Source: Staphylococcus sp. IVB6214 (lineage in GTDB: Bacteria > Bacillota > Bacilli > Staphylococcales > Staphylococcaceae). From it: a stretch of DNA of 64,000 bases. This document shows, piece after piece, positions 14,405 through 28,507 of this stretch. Made by a program: the position numbers and the translations under genes. The DNA lies in contig NZ_CP094723.1 of assembly GCF_025558585.1 (NCBI RefSeq), forward strand, positions 186,001-250,000, read 5' to 3'. The notes below the pieces were generated by a model. That model had not been told where the DNA came from and ran no database searches. It worked only from the letters and a program-made list of their open reading frames with translations. Numbering within the stretch: position 1 is the first letter of the stretch; every line of letters begins with the position of its first letter.

Positions 14405-15334
14405 ATGACAGAAATAGAACGTTTGACGGCGGCGCATCGCAATGGGAAATTGTCGCATGCTTATTTGTTTGAAGGCAATGATGCAGAAGCGATGTCAGCA
14501 ACAGCTTTAGCGTTTGCACAACTCATTTTGTGTCAAGATCATGAAGTGTGTCGTATGAAGGTAGAGATGCGCAATCATCCTGATTTTCATTATGTGCAAA
14601 CAGATGAAGCGAATATCAAGAAGGATCAGATTGAAGCATTGGTCCACCATATGAATCGCCTACCGATAGAAAGTGACTATAAAGTTTATGTCATTCAAGA
14701 TTTTGAAAAATTAACGGTGCAAGGTGAAAATAGCATTTTGAAATTTTTAGAAGAGCCACCCGAAAAGACAGTGGCCATTCTGTTATCAACCAAGCCAGAA
14801 CAAATATTGGACACGATCCATTCACGTTGCCAACATGTTTATTTTAAACCGATGTCACGTACAGATTTCGTCTCATATTTGGAGACGCATGCAGACTTTT
14901 CAAGGCCAATAGCAGCGTTGATGAGTACGTATACGACACAAGTCGAGGTGGCACGTCAATTGGCAGAAAACTATGAATTGGCACCGCTCAGACAAGCGAC
15001 GATACAGTGGTGTGATAAGCTTGTTAGACAACCAGATATGGCGTTGATTGGTGTGATTGACCTATTGAAACAGGCCAAGAATAGACAGTTGCAACAACTA
15101 GTATTAGCTGCTGTAAATGCTTATTTTCAAGATATTCTGTATACCAAAGTAGGTATGCCAGAAAAAGTAATTTTTACAGAACTAGAAGAAAGTTATCAAG
15201 AGATGGTGCATCAATTAAATTATCGTCAACTCACGCATGTCGTTGAGATCATAACTGAAGCCCACAAAAAGTTAACGCAAAACGTTAATCCAACGCTCGT
15301 ATTTGAGCAAATTGTTATTAAGATGAAAGGGTGA
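14405..15334 (+). CDS. holB: DNA polymerase III subunit delta'
   Basis: Clamp-loader stator subunit that works with DnaX and HolA. ATG 14405 is preferred over TTG 14396 because AAGGAGGG ends ~10 nt before the ATG and almost touches the TTG. 309 aa. AAA+ fold with the sensor/SRC motif (STKPEQILDTIHSRCQHVYF), but the Walker A region (LFEGNDAEAMSAT) lacks GxxGxGKT, as expected for the non-hydrolysing delta' subunit. It overlaps or abuts ricT. Confidence 0.93.
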   Translation: MTEIERLTAAHRNGKLSHAYLFEGNDAEAMSATALAFAQLILCQDHEVCRMKVEMRNHPDFHYVQTDEANIKKDQIEALVHHMNRLPIESDYKVYVIQDFEKLTVQGENSILKFLEEPPEKTVAILLSTKPEQILDTIHSRCQHVYFKPMSRTDFVSYLETHADFSRPIAALMSTYTTQVEVARQLAENYELAPLRQATIQWCDKLVRQPDMALIGVIDLLKQAKNRQLQQLVLAAVNAYFQDILYTKVGMPEKVIFTELEESYQEMVHQLNYRQLTHVVEIITEAHKKLTQNVNPTLVFEQIVIKMKG

Positions 15335-16143
15335 CGCAAGTGTACCTTGTTGTTGGAATATACTTTGAAAAGACAAATACATTGGAATATTATGCACCAA
15401 TCGATGACGTGATGACTGAAGGAGCACACGTGGTAGTGGAATCACATCGTGGTATCGAGATGGGTGTGATTAAATATGCGCCGAAATGGGTCGATGAAGC
15501 AGATGTTGTCTTGCCACTAAAAGAGATTCTGCGTGTAGCAACTGAGAAAGATATGGAAGCATACCGCTACAATGAAGAAAAGGCAGCGCAGGCGTTTGAG
15601 TTGTGCAGAGAGTACGTTCAAACACTTGGTTTAGATATGAGATTGGTCAATTGTGAATATACGTTAGATCGTGCCAAAGTGATTTTTAATTTCACAGCGG
15701 ATGAGCGTATTGATTTCCGTAAACTAGTACGTATGTTAGCACAAAAACTTAAAACACGTATCGAACTGCGTCAGATTGGTGTGCGTGATGAAGCGAAACT
15801 GCTCGGTGGTATCGGACCGTGTGGACGTTCGCTTTGTTGTGCGACATTTCTAGGTGACTTTGAGCCGGTTTCGATCAAAATGGCAAAGGATCAAAATTTG
15901 TCATTAAACCCAACGAAAATTTCAGGTGCATGTGGACGTTTGATGTGCTGTTTGAAATATGAAAATGATTTTTATGAGTCCGCACGTGCAAGCTTACCAG
16001 ATATCGGTGCGTCTGTTGAAACACCAGAAGGTACGGGAGAAGTTGTAGGACTCAATATTATAGATGTAACGATGCAAGTTCGTTTAGAGTGTGATAATCA
16101 ATTGATGGAATATCATATTGAAGAATTAGAGTTATTAAAGTAA
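15331..16143 (+). CDS. ricT: PSP1-domain protein RicT (YaaT)
   Basis: Member of the Y-complex (RicA-RicF-RicT) that, in B. subtilis, steers RNase Y cleavage. 270 aa. The PSP1 domain is in the C-terminal half; Cys-rich motifs GPCGRSLCC and ACGRLMCCLKYE are the family hallmark and may hold the Fe-S cluster described for the complex. Two GTG starts are possible: 15331 overlaps the holB stop by 4 nt, while 15340 has a better distance to AAAGGG. The position between holB and yabA is conserved in Firmicutes. Confidence 0.93.
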   Translation: MTQVYLVVGIYFEKTNTLEYYAPIDDVMTEGAHVVVESHRGIEMGVIKYAPKWVDEADVVLPLKEILRVATEKDMEAYRYNEEKAAQAFELCREYVQTLGLDMRLVNCEYTLDRAKVIFNFTADERIDFRKLVRMLAQKLKTRIELRQIGVRDEAKLLGGIGPCGRSLCCATFLGDFEPVSIKMAKDQNLSLNPTKISGACGRLMCCLKYENDFYESARASLPDIGASVETPEGTGEVVGLNIIDVTMQVRLECDNQLMEYHIEELELLK

Positions 16144-16155
16144 GGAGGCAGCCTA

Positions 16156-16518
16156 TTGGATCGAAATGAACTATTCAACCATTTGACACAGCTTGAGAAC
16201 AATGTGAATCGTATCCAAGAAGATATGCAGGCGCTTAAATCTTTGACTGTTGCACTTGTGGAAGAGAATGTGGCGTTGCAAATAGAGAATGATAACTTGA
16301 AGACATTGATGAATCAAGAGCCTGATGCAACACCGGTTGAACGTGTGTCAGATGAACCGGAAGAGAAAAAAACACCGCAAAAGAAACAGCTTCAAAGTAG
16401 AGAATATTTTGCGACGTTATATCATGAAGGCTTCCATATTTGTCATGATGTATTCGGAAAGCACCGTAACGGTCAGGATTGTATTTTTTGTATGAATATT
16501 CTCAATGATAAGCTGTGA
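16156..16518 (+). CDS. yabA: Replication initiation control protein YabA
   Basis: Binds DnaA and the DnaN clamp to limit re-initiation. 120 aa. Starts at TTG with a strong AAGGAGG 8 nt upstream. Residues ~1-55 are a heptad-rich coiled coil (LFNHLTQLENNVNRIQEDMQ) that oligomerises. The C-terminal zinc domain shows H-x-G-F-H-x-C-H and CIFC (HEGFHICHDVFGKHRNGQDC). Normal family length. Confidence 0.95.
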   Translation: MDRNELFNHLTQLENNVNRIQEDMQALKSLTVALVEENVALQIENDNLKTLMNQEPDATPVERVSDEPEEKKTPQKKQLQSREYFATLYHEGFHICHDVFGKHRNGQDCIFCMNILNDKL

Positions 16519-16531
16519 TAGGTGGGGTGTT

Positions 16532-17257
16532 ATGCTACAAAGCGATGAAAGGTTCGATTATTTATTGAAAGAAGATCTGCGCATTATTCAAAATGATGCG
16601 GTCTTTTCTTTTTCAACAGATGCACTGTTACTTGGACACTTCACAAATGTCCGCAAGCGTGATCGTATTTTAGATATGTGTACAGGGAATGGTGTTATTC
16701 CATTACTCTTGTCAGATAAAGGGCAGAACGAGATTACAGGGGTAGAGATACAGCCGCAACTTGTCAGTATGGCTCAAAGAAGCGTTGCAGCAAATAACCT
16801 ATCACATCGTATTACAATTCGAGAAATGGATATCAATGCGATACCCCGGCAGTTTAAACCTGCACAGTTTGACTTAATCACATGTAATCCACCTTATTTT
16901 AAGGCGAATCAAGTGCATCAGCATCAATTGGAAGCACATAAAATTGCGCGACATGAAATCTATTGTACGTTGGATGACTGTTTACGTGTGGCAAATCATG
17001 CCTTGAAACAAGGGGGGCGGATGGTGATGGTGCATCGAGCTGAAAGGCTATTAGATGTGTTTACTTCTATGCGGCACTATCAACTTGAGCCGAAGCAATT
17101 GCAGATGATTTACAGCAAGCCAGGAAAAGATGCGCAAACGATTGTAGTTGAAGCGCGCAAAGGTGGCAATCAAGGCTTACATATTGCACCACCTTTTTAT
17201 ATGTATGATGACGATGATACCTACACATCAGAAATGCGACGTGTATACTATGGTTAA
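16532..17257 (+). CDS. tRNA1(Val) (adenine(37)-N6)-methyltransferase family (YabB)
   Basis: SAM-dependent N6-adenine methyltransferase, TrmN6-like, predicted to act on A37 of a tRNA. Start at ATG 16532 with TAGGTGGGG upstream; an in-frame ATG at 16505 lies within the end of yabA and is less likely. 241 aa. SAM motif [14 protein letters not shown] at ~45-58 and the catalytic NPPY (TCNPPYF) are intact. Overlaps the next gene by 8 nt. Confidence 0.92.
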   Translation: MLQSDERFDYLLKEDLRIIQNDAVFSFSTDALLLGHFTNVRKRDRILDMCTGNGVIPLLLSDKGQNEITGVEIQPQLVSMAQRSVAANNLSHRITIREMDINAIPRQFKPAQFDLITCNPPYFKANQVHQHQLEAHKIARHEIYCTLDDCLRVANHALKQGGRMVMVHRAERLLDVFTSMRHYQLEPKQLQMIYSKPGKDAQTIVVEARKGGNQGLHIAPPFYMYDDDDTYTSEMRRVYYG

Positions 17258-17498
17258 ACATTATACATATATGGTGGAATGTGCTGATCGTTCGCTTTAT
17301 ACAGGATACACGACAGATTTGACGGCACGCATACACAAACACAATGAGGGCAAAGGTGCCAAATATACAAAAACAAGACGTCCCGTACGTCTTAAATATT
17401 ATGAAATTTACGAGACGAAGTCAGAAGCGCTAAAGCGTGAATATGCAATCAAACAGCTGACACGTCAACAAAAAATAGCGCTAATTGAGGAGCGATAG
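17250..17498 (+). CDS. GIY-YIG domain protein (YazA family)
   Basis: Single GIY-YIG nuclease-like domain of 82 aa starting at ATG 17250, inside the end of the methyltransferase gene; the longer upstream extension of the frame overlaps that gene and is rejected. The motif appears as YTYMVEC...[18 protein letters not shown], then the conserved Arg/His helix and [19 protein letters not shown]. Family function is unknown; the cluster context suggests nucleic acid metabolism. Confidence 0.9.
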   Translation: MVKHYTYMVECADRSLYTGYTTDLTARIHKHNEGKGAKYTKTRRPVRLKYYEIYETKSEALKREYAIKQLTRQQKIALIEER

Positions 17499-17499
17499 C

Positions 17500-18342
17500 A
17501 TGGCACAGTTATATTTAGTAGGGACGCCGATTGGAAACTTGGAAGATATTACGTTTCGTGCGATTCGTACGTTGAAAGAAGTGTCTACCATTGCATGTGA
17601 AGACACACGTGTGACACGGAAGTTGTGTCATCATTTCGATATTGAGACGCCCTTGAAGTCATACCATGAGCATAATAAGGAGCAGATGACAGATGCGTTG
17701 ATTGCGTTGCTAGAAGAAGGGCAAGATGTGGCGCTCGTTTCAGATGCCGGATTGCCGCTCATATCTGATCCGGGGTATGAACTAGTTGTACGTGCGAGAG
17801 AAGAAGGAATTCATGTCGTTCCCATTCCAGGTGCCAATGCAGGACTCACAGCACTTATGGCGAGTGGTCTTCCGTCGTTCACCTATACTTTTTTAGGATT
17901 TTTACCACGTAAAGCACGTGAAAAACTAGAAGTCTTGAGAATGAGAATGTTTCAAGAAAGTACACTCATCTTATATGAGTCGCCATTTCGTGTAAAAGAT
18001 ACGTTACAAGCGATTGCAGAGATAGATTCTGAGAGAAATGTAACATTAGGTCGTGAGCTAACGAAGAAGTTTGAACAGATTGAAACAAACTCTGTGACGG
18101 AACTGATGTCACAGTTGGAGACATCTATCCCATTAAAAGGGGAGTTTGTTATTTTGATCGAAGGGGCTGCGCCGCAAGCGACAACGGCATGGTTTGAATC
18201 ACTGACCATCAAAGAACACGTCGAGCATTATATTGTACAACAAATGAAGCCTAAACAAGCGATTAAGCAGGTGGCGCAAGAACGAGAAATGCCATCTAAA
18301 ACAATCTACAACATCTACCATGATATAGAAGCACAATCGTAG
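17500..18342 (+). CDS. rsmI: 16S rRNA (cytidine(1402)-2'-O)-methyltransferase
   Basis: 2'-O-methylates C1402 in the ribosomal P site. ATG 17500 has AGGAG 7 nt upstream and gives MAQLYLVGTPIGNLEDITFRA, the family N-terminus; 280 aa. It has the tetrapyrrole-methylase fold with SDAGLPLISDPG and VPIPGANAGLTALMASGLP. It is the last gene of the holB run; a metG promoter follows. Confidence 0.96.
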   Translation: MAQLYLVGTPIGNLEDITFRAIRTLKEVSTIACEDTRVTRKLCHHFDIETPLKSYHEHNKEQMTDALIALLEEGQDVALVSDAGLPLISDPGYELVVRAREEGIHVVPIPGANAGLTALMASGLPSFTYTFLGFLPRKAREKLEVLRMRMFQESTLILYESPFRVKDTLQAIAEIDSERNVTLGRELTKKFEQIETNSVTELMSQLETSIPLKGEFVILIEGAAPQATTAWFESLTIKEHVEHYIVQQMKPKQAIKQVAQEREMPSKTIYNIYHDIEAQS

Positions 18343-18349
18343 GCATATA

Positions 18350-18378
18350 TTGAAAATACAAGGGAATTTAGATATATT
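18350..18378 (+). promoter_or_regulatory. metG promoter
   Basis: TTGAAA (18350-18355), 17 nt, TATATT (18373-18378). TSS would be ~25 nt before the start codon, leaving no room for a T-box leader. Confidence 0.65.
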
Positions 18379-18396
18379 AGATAAGATAAGAAATGA

Positions 18397-20376
<1,980 letters not shown>

Positions 20377-20384
20377 TGATGTAT

Positions 20385-20422
20385 AAAGAGGTGAGGCCGT
20401 GTATTGGAGACTCACCTCTTTT
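20385..20422 (+). terminator. Terminator after metG
   Basis: AAAGAGGTGAG pairs with CTCACCTCTTT, 15-nt loop, then a short T-rich tail. It ends only ~20 nt before the tatD Shine-Dalgarno. Confidence 0.8.
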
Positions 20423-20453
20423 CTATAAGTTCAACATTGAAGGAGGAAGCGTC

Positions 20454-21221
20454 ATGTTAATTGACACACATGTGCATTTAAATGCAGATCAATATGATGA
20501 AGACTTACAAGAAGTGATCGACCGTGCGTTAGAAGCAGGTGTCGATCGAATGTTTGTCGTTGGTTTTGATACGAAGACGATTGAACGAGCGATGAAGTTG
20601 GTTGAAGACTATGACTTTATATACGCCATTATTGGTTGGCATCCTGTTGATGCGATTGACTTTACAGAAGAGCGTTTAGCTTGGATTGAGAAGTTAGCAG
20701 AGCATCCAAAGGTGATTGGTATTGGAGAGATGGGGCTTGACTATCATTGGGACAAATCCCCGAAAGATGTCCAAAAAGAAGTATTTCGTAAACAGATTGC
20801 ATTGGCAAAGCGCGTAAAACTACCGATTGTGATTCATAATCGTGAAGCAACGCAAGATTGTATTGATATTTTAATGGAAGAGCATGCAGAAGAAGTTGGC
20901 GGTATTATGCATAGTTTTAGTGGCTCACCAGAAATTGCCGATGTTGTTATCAACAAGCTTAACTTCCATATTTCATTGGGTGGACCAGTGACATTCAAAA
21001 ATGCGAAACAACCGAAAGAAGTCGCCAAGCATGTGCCGTTAGAACGGTTGTTAGTAGAAACGGATGCACCATATTTAACGCCGCATCCTTATCGCGGTAA
21101 ACGCAATGAGCCTGCACGTGTGACACTTGTGGCTGAACAAATTGCAGAATTACGTGGCATCACGTATGAAGAAGTTGCGAGACAAACGACAGCGAACGCT
21201 GAACGTCTCTTTAACTTATGA
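20454..21221 (+). CDS. TatD family metal-dependent hydrolase/DNase
   Basis: Predicted metal-dependent DNase of the amidohydrolase TIM-barrel fold. The start is ATG 20454 with AAGGAGGAAGC upstream; longer in-frame starts lie in the metG terminator. 255 aa. Metal ligands are visible: H6-x-H8 (DTHVHL), E in GEMGLDY, H in VIHNRE, H in MHSFSG and D in VETDAPYL. Upstream of rnmV and rsmA, the order found across Bacillales. Confidence 0.94.
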   Translation: MLIDTHVHLNADQYDEDLQEVIDRALEAGVDRMFVVGFDTKTIERAMKLVEDYDFIYAIIGWHPVDAIDFTEERLAWIEKLAEHPKVIGIGEMGLDYHWDKSPKDVQKEVFRKQIALAKRVKLPIVIHNREATQDCIDILMEEHAEEVGGIMHSFSGSPEIADVVINKLNFHISLGGPVTFKNAKQPKEVAKHVPLERLLVETDAPYLTPHPYRGKRNEPARVTLVAEQIAELRGITYEEVARQTTANAERLFNL

Positions 21222-21256
21222 TACGTATGAAAAAACGATAAAAAGAAGGTATCGCC

Positions 21257-21796
21257 ATGAAAATTAATGAATTTATCGTCGTGGAGGGTCGTGATGATAC
21301 AGCACGTGTGAAAAGTGCAGTGACATGTGAAACGATTGAGACGAATGGGAGTGCCATTGATCAGAATGTGCTCGATGTGATACGACAAGCACATGAGACG
21401 AAAGGTGTTATAGTGTTAACCGATCCTGATTTCCCGGGTGATAAAATACGCACAACAATTCGCAATGCAGTTCCCGGTGTGAAACATGCATTTATTGATC
21501 GTGAAGCGGCTAAAAGTAAGCGTGGAAAGATTGGTGTAGAGCACGCTGCTCTGGAAGATATTCGAGATGCGTTAATGCACGTTGCGACTCCTTTGTCAGA
21601 AGGTGAGGAAACTATCGACAAAGCTGTCTTGATTGATTTAGGATTGATTATTGGGCCAGATGCAAGACGTAGACGTGAAATATTAGGTAGAAAGCTTCAT
21701 ATAGGACATTCAAATGGTAAACAATTGTTGAAGAAGCTGAATGCGTTTGGTTATACAGAAGAAGATGTGCGACGCGCATTGGAAATAGAGGAGTAA
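21257..21796 (+). CDS. rnmV: Ribonuclease M5
   Basis: Matures both ends of 5S rRNA, cutting with L18 bound. 179 aa. N-terminal Toprim domain with the catalytic Glu (FIVVEGRDD) and TDPDFPGDKIR, and a C-terminal region that contacts 5S RNA. Its substrates are the four 5S genes in this window. Only 6 nt separate it from rsmA. Confidence 0.96.
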   Translation: MKINEFIVVEGRDDTARVKSAVTCETIETNGSAIDQNVLDVIRQAHETKGVIVLTDPDFPGDKIRTTIRNAVPGVKHAFIDREAAKSKRGKIGVEHAALEDIRDALMHVATPLSEGEETIDKAVLIDLGLIIGPDARRRREILGRKLHIGHSNGKQLLKKLNAFGYTEEDVRRALEIEE

Positions 21797-22693
<897 letters not shown>

Positions 22694-22739
22694 AATGATT
22701 GACATTGCAAAATCACATTGTTAAAATTAAAGATTTCTA

Positions 22740-22769
22740 TTGACTTCTTCGCATATTTTGTGTTATAAT
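22740..22769 (+). promoter_or_regulatory. Strong promoter of veg
   Basis: TTGACT (22740-22745), 18-nt spacer, TATAAT (22764-22769). The veg promoter of B. subtilis is also very strong. Confidence 0.8.
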
Positions 22770-22793
22770 ACACTCATAGCGAGGTGGAGCGAT

Positions 22794-23042
22794 ATGCCAA
22801 AATCTATTGTAGACATCAAAAATAAACTTGATTGTCAGTTAGGGAATCGTATTGTACTTAAAGCTAACGGGGGACGAAAGAAAACAATTGAACGTTGTGG
22901 CGTTTTAACAGAGACGTACCCATCAGTGTTCGTTGTTGAGCTTGATCCGGATAAACACAACTTTGAGCGTGTATCTTATACATATGCTGACGTGCTAACA
23001 CAAAATGTACACGTCTCATTTGTTGATGAAGATGCCATCTAA
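22794..23042 (+). CDS. veg: Veg family protein
   Basis: Small protein of 82 aa, highly conserved in Firmicutes; in B. subtilis it stimulates biofilm matrix expression. Start ATG 22794 with GAGGTGGAG upstream; the longer frame back to 22740 would start at the -35 of the promoter. [20 protein letters not shown] is the recognisable core. Monocistronic, with promoter before and terminator after. Confidence 0.93.
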   Translation: MPKSIVDIKNKLDCQLGNRIVLKANGGRKKTIERCGVLTETYPSVFVVELDPDKHNFERVSYTYADVLTQNVHVSFVDEDAI

Positions 23043-23096
23043 GAAATTAGCACGAGATAAATAAACTGTGCGTAACAGCATTCATATTTACGAGAA

Positions 23097-23127
23097 AGCC
23101 ATTCAATCTTCAGGTTGGGTGGTTTTT
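23097..23127 (+). terminator. Terminator of veg
   Basis: AGCCATTCAA pairs with TTGGGTGGTT using several G-U pairs, 8-nt loop, T-run at the end. Confidence 0.75.
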
Positions 23128-23397
23128 AGTCGTTTTAACGGTATTTTTTAGGATATATGGAAGACTATTTTAATTGCCATAGCTAATTGACTAAAAATAT
23201 AAAAATTTTGGTTGTTCCCTACATTAATTAGCGATGATTAAACTTTTTCATAATATTAAAAGAACTTTTAGAATGGCGGTTGTTTTCGTTGTTGAATGGA
23301 GTTATCATACGAATATGAGATTCATGTAATATTTTATAAAACTTTGTATGTACTTTTCGTCATCCTGAAATTTACTTTCGAGTTATGTGGCTAATTA
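23128..23397 (+). other. AT-rich spacer between veg and ispE
   Basis: No convincing gene. It holds an imperfect inverted repeat, GCTAATT (23182-23188) with AATTAGC (23226-23232), and a 31-codon frame from 23234 without a Shine-Dalgarno. Otherwise I see nothing in it. Confidence 0.5.
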
Positions 23398-23406
23398 TGG
23401 TAAAAT
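23398..23406 (+). promoter_or_regulatory. Extended -10 promoter of ispE
   Basis: TGGTAAAAT within ATTATGGTAAAAT; the same 13-mer occurs before ftsH (39765-39777). Confidence 0.5.
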
Positions 23407-23439
23407 CACTTTAATACCAACTTGAAAGAGGAAATTGTG

Positions 23440-24288
23440 ATGATTTATGAAACAGCGCCAGCTAAGATTAACTTGACATTAGACACATTGTTCAAGAGAG
23501 ATGATGGTTATCATGAAGTTGAGATGATTATGACAACGATTGATTTGAATGATCGATTGTCGTTTCAGAAGCGTCGTGATAATAAGATTGTTTTGAAGGT
23601 GGATGAGAGTTTCATCCCGTCAGATGAACGTAATTTGGCTTATCGTGCAGCACAGTTGATGAAAGAGACATATCATATTCAACAAGGTGTGACGATTACT
23701 TTAGATAAAAATATTCCTGTGGCGGCTGGTTTAGCAGGTGGCTCTAGTGATGCCGCTGCAACCATGCGTGGACTGAATCGTTTATTTGAGTTAGGTTTAT
23801 CGTTGGAAGAACTCAGCACGCTGTCTGCAGAGATCGGTTCAGATATTCCATTCTGTGTATACGGTACGACAGCTTTGTGTAAGGGGCGCGGAGAACAGAT
23901 TGAGCTTTTGAAGCGACCACCATCTGCTTGGGTGGTTATTGCGAAACCACAAGCGGGATTATCTACACCAGATATTTATGGTGGGCTTGATTTGACACAG
24001 CCGTTTGAAGTTCATACACAAGCATGTTTGATGGCGATTGAGAATGAGGATTATGCACAGATGTGCAAAAGTCTCTCCAACCGACTTGAACCAGTCTCGA
24101 TGCGTTTACAACCAGAAATTGAGAAGATCAAAAGAACGATGTTGAACAGTGGTGCGGATGGTGCATTGATGAGCGGTAGTGGGCCGACTGTTTACGGATT
24201 CGCACAACGAGAGCGTCAAGCACGTCATATTTACAATGCTGTAAGTGGTTGTTGCAATGATGTTTACCTTGTGAGAACACTTGGTTGA
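23440..24288 (+). CDS. ispE: 4-diphosphocytidyl-2-C-methyl-D-erythritol kinase-like protein (IspE)
   Basis: GHMP-superfamily kinase with the IspE signature. ATG 23440 has AAAGAGGA 7 nt upstream; 282 aa. N-terminal [15 protein letters not shown] and the ATP-loop [17 protein letters not shown] are intact. A C-terminal [10 protein letters not shown] is also present. Staphylococci are known to make isoprenoids by the mevalonate route, so this ispE homologue may lack the MEP-pathway role; that point rests on genus knowledge, not on this window. It lies upstream of purR as in S. aureus. Confidence 0.9.
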   Translation: MIYETAPAKINLTLDTLFKRDDGYHEVEMIMTTIDLNDRLSFQKRRDNKIVLKVDESFIPSDERNLAYRAAQLMKETYHIQQGVTITLDKNIPVAAGLAGGSSDAAATMRGLNRLFELGLSLEELSTLSAEIGSDIPFCVYGTTALCKGRGEQIELLKRPPSAWVVIAKPQAGLSTPDIYGGLDLTQPFEVHTQACLMAIENEDYAQMCKSLSNRLEPVSMRLQPEIEKIKRTMLNSGADGALMSGSGPTVYGFAQRERQARHIYNAVSGCCNDVYLVRTLG

Positions 24289-24315
24289 CATAAAGAGAAA
24301 GGATGAATAATAAAG

Positions 24316-25137
24316 GTGCGATATAAAAGAAGTGAACGAATTGTTTACATGACTCAATATTTAATCAGCAATCCAAATAAACTCGTACCGCTGACATACT
24401 TTGTAGAGAAGTTCAAACAAGCAAAGTCATCGATTAGCGAAGATGTCCAAATTATTAAAGACACGGTTGTTAAAGAAGGGCTCGGCTCGATTGAAACGGT
24501 TGCGGGCGCGAGTGGTGGCGTTAGGTATCGACCGCAAATGCAGCGCGAAGAAGCTGAGGCGGTTGTACAAGAAGTCACGATGCTATTGCAAGAGAAGGAT
24601 AGACTGCTACCTGGTGGATATCTCTTTCTGTCTGATTTGATGGGGAATCCTACACTGTTGAAGAAGGTAGGAAAGCTCATTGCAACCATCTATATGGATG
24701 AAGAACTTGACGCAATTGTGACGATTGCAACGAAAGGTATTTCCCTTGCGAATGCCGTTGCAAGTGTACTCAATCTGCCAGTAGTTGTGATACGAAAAGA
24801 CAACAAGGTGACTGAAGGGTCTACCGTGTCGATTAACTATGTATCAGGTTCTTCTAGAAAGATAGAGACGATGGTATTATCGAAACGAACGTTGAAAGAA
24901 CACTCAAATGTACTTGTTGTAGATGATTTTATGCGCGCGGGTGGTTCAATCAACGGCGTGATGAATTTGATGGCAGAGTTTAAAGCACAAGTAAAAGGGG
25001 TATCTGTACTTGTGGAGTCTAAAGAAGTTAAGCAGCGATTGATTGAAGATTATACTTCTCTTGTCCGCCTATCTGATGTCGATGAATACAATCAAGATTT
25101 CAAGGTAGAGCCAGGCAATAGCTTATCTAAATTTTAA
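24316..25137 (+). CDS. purR: Purine operon repressor PurR
   Basis: Repressor of purine biosynthesis whose binding is relieved by PRPP. 273 aa. N-terminal winged helix (~1-75; SERIVYMTQYLI...SSISEDVQIIKD) and a phosphoribosyltransferase-like domain with the PRPP loop VLVVDDFMRAGGSI near 200-213. Starts at GTG with AAAGGATG ~11 nt upstream. Adjacent to ridA and spoVG. In S. aureus PurR also affects virulence genes; whether so here is unknown. Confidence 0.96.
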   Translation: MRYKRSERIVYMTQYLISNPNKLVPLTYFVEKFKQAKSSISEDVQIIKDTVVKEGLGSIETVAGASGGVRYRPQMQREEAEAVVQEVTMLLQEKDRLLPGGYLFLSDLMGNPTLLKKVGKLIATIYMDEELDAIVTIATKGISLANAVASVLNLPVVVIRKDNKVTEGSTVSINYVSGSSRKIETMVLSKRTLKEHSNVLVVDDFMRAGGSINGVMNLMAEFKAQVKGVSVLVESKEVKQRLIEDYTSLVRLSDVDEYNQDFKVEPGNSLSKF

Positions 25138-25155
25138 AAAGGAGTAGGAAACAAC

Positions 25156-25533
25156 ATGAAATTAATTAACACACAAAAAGCACCAGCAGCAGTTGGTCCT
25201 TATTCACATGCAGCAATCGTAAACGGTATGGTGTTTACGTCAGGTCAAATCCCACTCAATCAAGAGGGTGAAATTGTCAGTGACTGTATTCAAGAGCAAA
25301 CGAAACAAGTGATTGAAAACTTGAAGGTTGTACTTGAAGAAGCTGGATCTGACTTAGATCACGTTGTCAAAGCTTTAATCTTTTTATCTGATATGGAAAA
25401 TTTCCAAAAGGTAAATGAAGTATATGGTTCGTACTTCGATGCGCATAAACCTGCGAGAAGTGCGGTAGAAGTTGCACGTTTACCGAAAGATGTAAAGATT
25501 GAAATTGAAGTGATTGCTGAGATTAAAGAATAA
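25156..25533 (+). CDS. ridA: RidA family reactive-intermediate deaminase (YabJ)
   Basis: Trimeric enamine/imine deaminase that removes 2-aminoacrylate from PLP enzymes. 125 aa. The family pattern [22 protein letters not shown] and the C-terminal [20 protein letters not shown] with the active-site Arg are present. SD AAAGGAG precedes. Sits in the purR-yabJ-spoVG unit. Confidence 0.95.
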   Translation: MKLINTQKAPAAVGPYSHAAIVNGMVFTSGQIPLNQEGEIVSDCIQEQTKQVIENLKVVLEEAGSDLDHVVKALIFLSDMENFQKVNEVYGSYFDAHKPARSAVEVARLPKDVKIEIEVIAEIKE

Positions 25534-25595
25534 TCATCTTTAACTCAAGATGAACTTCTAAAAAATTATATACAAAACTATGGGGGGGCGCACTT

Positions 25596-25886
25596 ATGAA
25601 AGTGACAGATGTTAGACTTAGAAAAATACAAACGGAAGGGAGAATGAAAGCGTTAGTATCTATCACACTTGAAGATGCTTTCGTTATTCATGATCTACGC
25701 GTCATTGAAGGGAATTCAGGCCTTTTTGTCGCGATGCCAAGTAAGCGTACAGCAGATGGTGAATTCCGTGACATTGCACATCCAATCAACTCAGACATGA
25801 GACAAGAGATTCAAGATGCGGTAATGAAGGTATATGAAGAGACAGACGAAGTACTTCCAGTGCAGCAAGAAGAAACAGAAGAATAA
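25596..25886 (+). CDS. spoVG: SpoVG, RNA/DNA-binding regulator
   Basis: Small nucleic acid-binding regulator; in S. aureus it modulates capsule, nuclease and resistance genes and is driven by SigB through the yabJ-spoVG operon. 96 aa. [20 protein letters not shown] and [20 protein letters not shown] are the conserved stretches; an acidic C-terminal tail (QQEETEE) follows. A run of G (GGGGGGCG) forms the SD. Followed by a terminator. Confidence 0.96.
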   Translation: MKVTDVRLRKIQTEGRMKALVSITLEDAFVIHDLRVIEGNSGLFVAMPSKRTADGEFRDIAHPINSDMRQEIQDAVMKVYEETDEVLPVQQEETEE

Positions 25887-25940
25887 TAACACTGAAACGT
25901 AGACAATCGATGCAATCATATACGTATCGTTGTCTACAAA

Positions 25941-27469
<1,529 letters not shown>

Positions 27470-27535
27470 GCATGAAGTAAGTGAAATTAAAATTTAAATA
27501 AATTAGTGATCAAAACAATTAATGGAGGATTTATC

Positions 27536-28501
27536 ATGTTAAACACCGAATATAAAAATTCGTCTCTGAAGATTTTCTCGTTGAAAGGTAATGAACCACT
27601 CGCAAAAGAAGTTGCAGACCATGTGGGCGTAGAGCTTGGAAAATGTACGGTTAAGCGTTTTAGCGATGGTGAGATTCAAATCAATATTGAAGAAAGTATT
27701 CGTGGTTGTGACGTTTTTATTATTCAACCAACTTCAAATCCAGTGAATGTTCACTTGATGGAATTATTAATTATGATTGATGCATGTAAACGTGCTTCTG
27801 CAGCAACAATTTCAATTGTTGTACCTTACTACGGTTATGCACGTCAAGACCGTAAAGCACGTAGTCGTGAACCAATCACTGCAAAACTTGTTGCCGATTT
27901 ATTTGAAACAGCAGGCGCAGATCGCATGATCGCTTTAGACTTACATGCACCACAAATTCAAGGATTCTTTGACATTCCGATCGACCATTTAATGGGTGTG
28001 CCGATTTTAGCAGATTATTTCTTAAATAACAAAGAAATCGACCCAGAAAAATGTGTCGTTGTATCTCCAGACCACGGTGGCGTGACACGTGCACGAAAAC
28101 TTGCCGATATTTTGAAAACACCAATTGCGATCATCGATAAACGCCGTCCGAAACCAAATGTTGCAGAAGTGATGAACATTGTCGGCGAGATTGAAGGACG
28201 TACAGCGATTATTATTGATGACATTATCGACACAGCAGGTACAATTACATTAGCTGCTCAGGCGCTGAAAGACAAGGGAGCAACAGAAGTATATGCTTGT
28301 TGTACACACCCTGTATTATCAGGTCCTGCAAAAGAACGTATCGAAAACTCAGCAATTAAAGAATTGATTGTAACGAACTCAATTTTATTAAAAGATGAGC
28401 AAAAACCGAAAAATATTAAAGAACTATCTGTTGCTGAATTACTAGCACAAGCTATTATTCGTGTGTATGAGCGCGAATCAGTAAGTGTACTATTTGTCTA
28501 A
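27536..28501 (+). CDS. prs: Ribose-phosphate pyrophosphokinase
   Basis: Makes PRPP from ribose 5-phosphate and ATP; PRPP feeds purines and is the signal for PurR upstream. Start ATG 27536 with ATGGAGGATT upstream; 321 aa. [16 protein letters not shown], the catalytic flexible loop around [16 protein letters not shown], and the PRPP loop [12 protein letters not shown] are intact. Probably transcribed with glmU. Confidence 0.97.
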   Translation: MLNTEYKNSSLKIFSLKGNEPLAKEVADHVGVELGKCTVKRFSDGEIQINIEESIRGCDVFIIQPTSNPVNVHLMELLIMIDACKRASAATISIVVPYYGYARQDRKARSREPITAKLVADLFETAGADRMIALDLHAPQIQGFFDIPIDHLMGVPILADYFLNNKEIDPEKCVVVSPDHGGVTRARKLADILKTPIAIIDKRRPKPNVAEVMNIVGEIEGRTAIIIDDIIDTAGTITLAAQALKDKGATEVYACCTHPVLSGPAKERIENSAIKELIVTNSILLKDEQKPKNIKELSVAELLAQAIIRVYERESVSVLFV

Positions 28502-28507
28502 GATAGG

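Noticed and set aside
14405..15334. Broken Walker A in HolB
   Set aside because: The delta' subunit does not hydrolyse ATP, so absence of GxxGxGKT is expected.
17148..17249. N-terminal extension of the GIY-YIG protein
   Set aside because: It overlaps the end of the methyltransferase gene by ~100 nt and carries no domain residues.
23234..23329. A 31-codon frame (MIKLFHNIKRTF...) between veg and ispE
   Set aside because: No Shine-Dalgarno or promoter near it, odd composition and no family I recognise; probably chance in AT-rich DNA.
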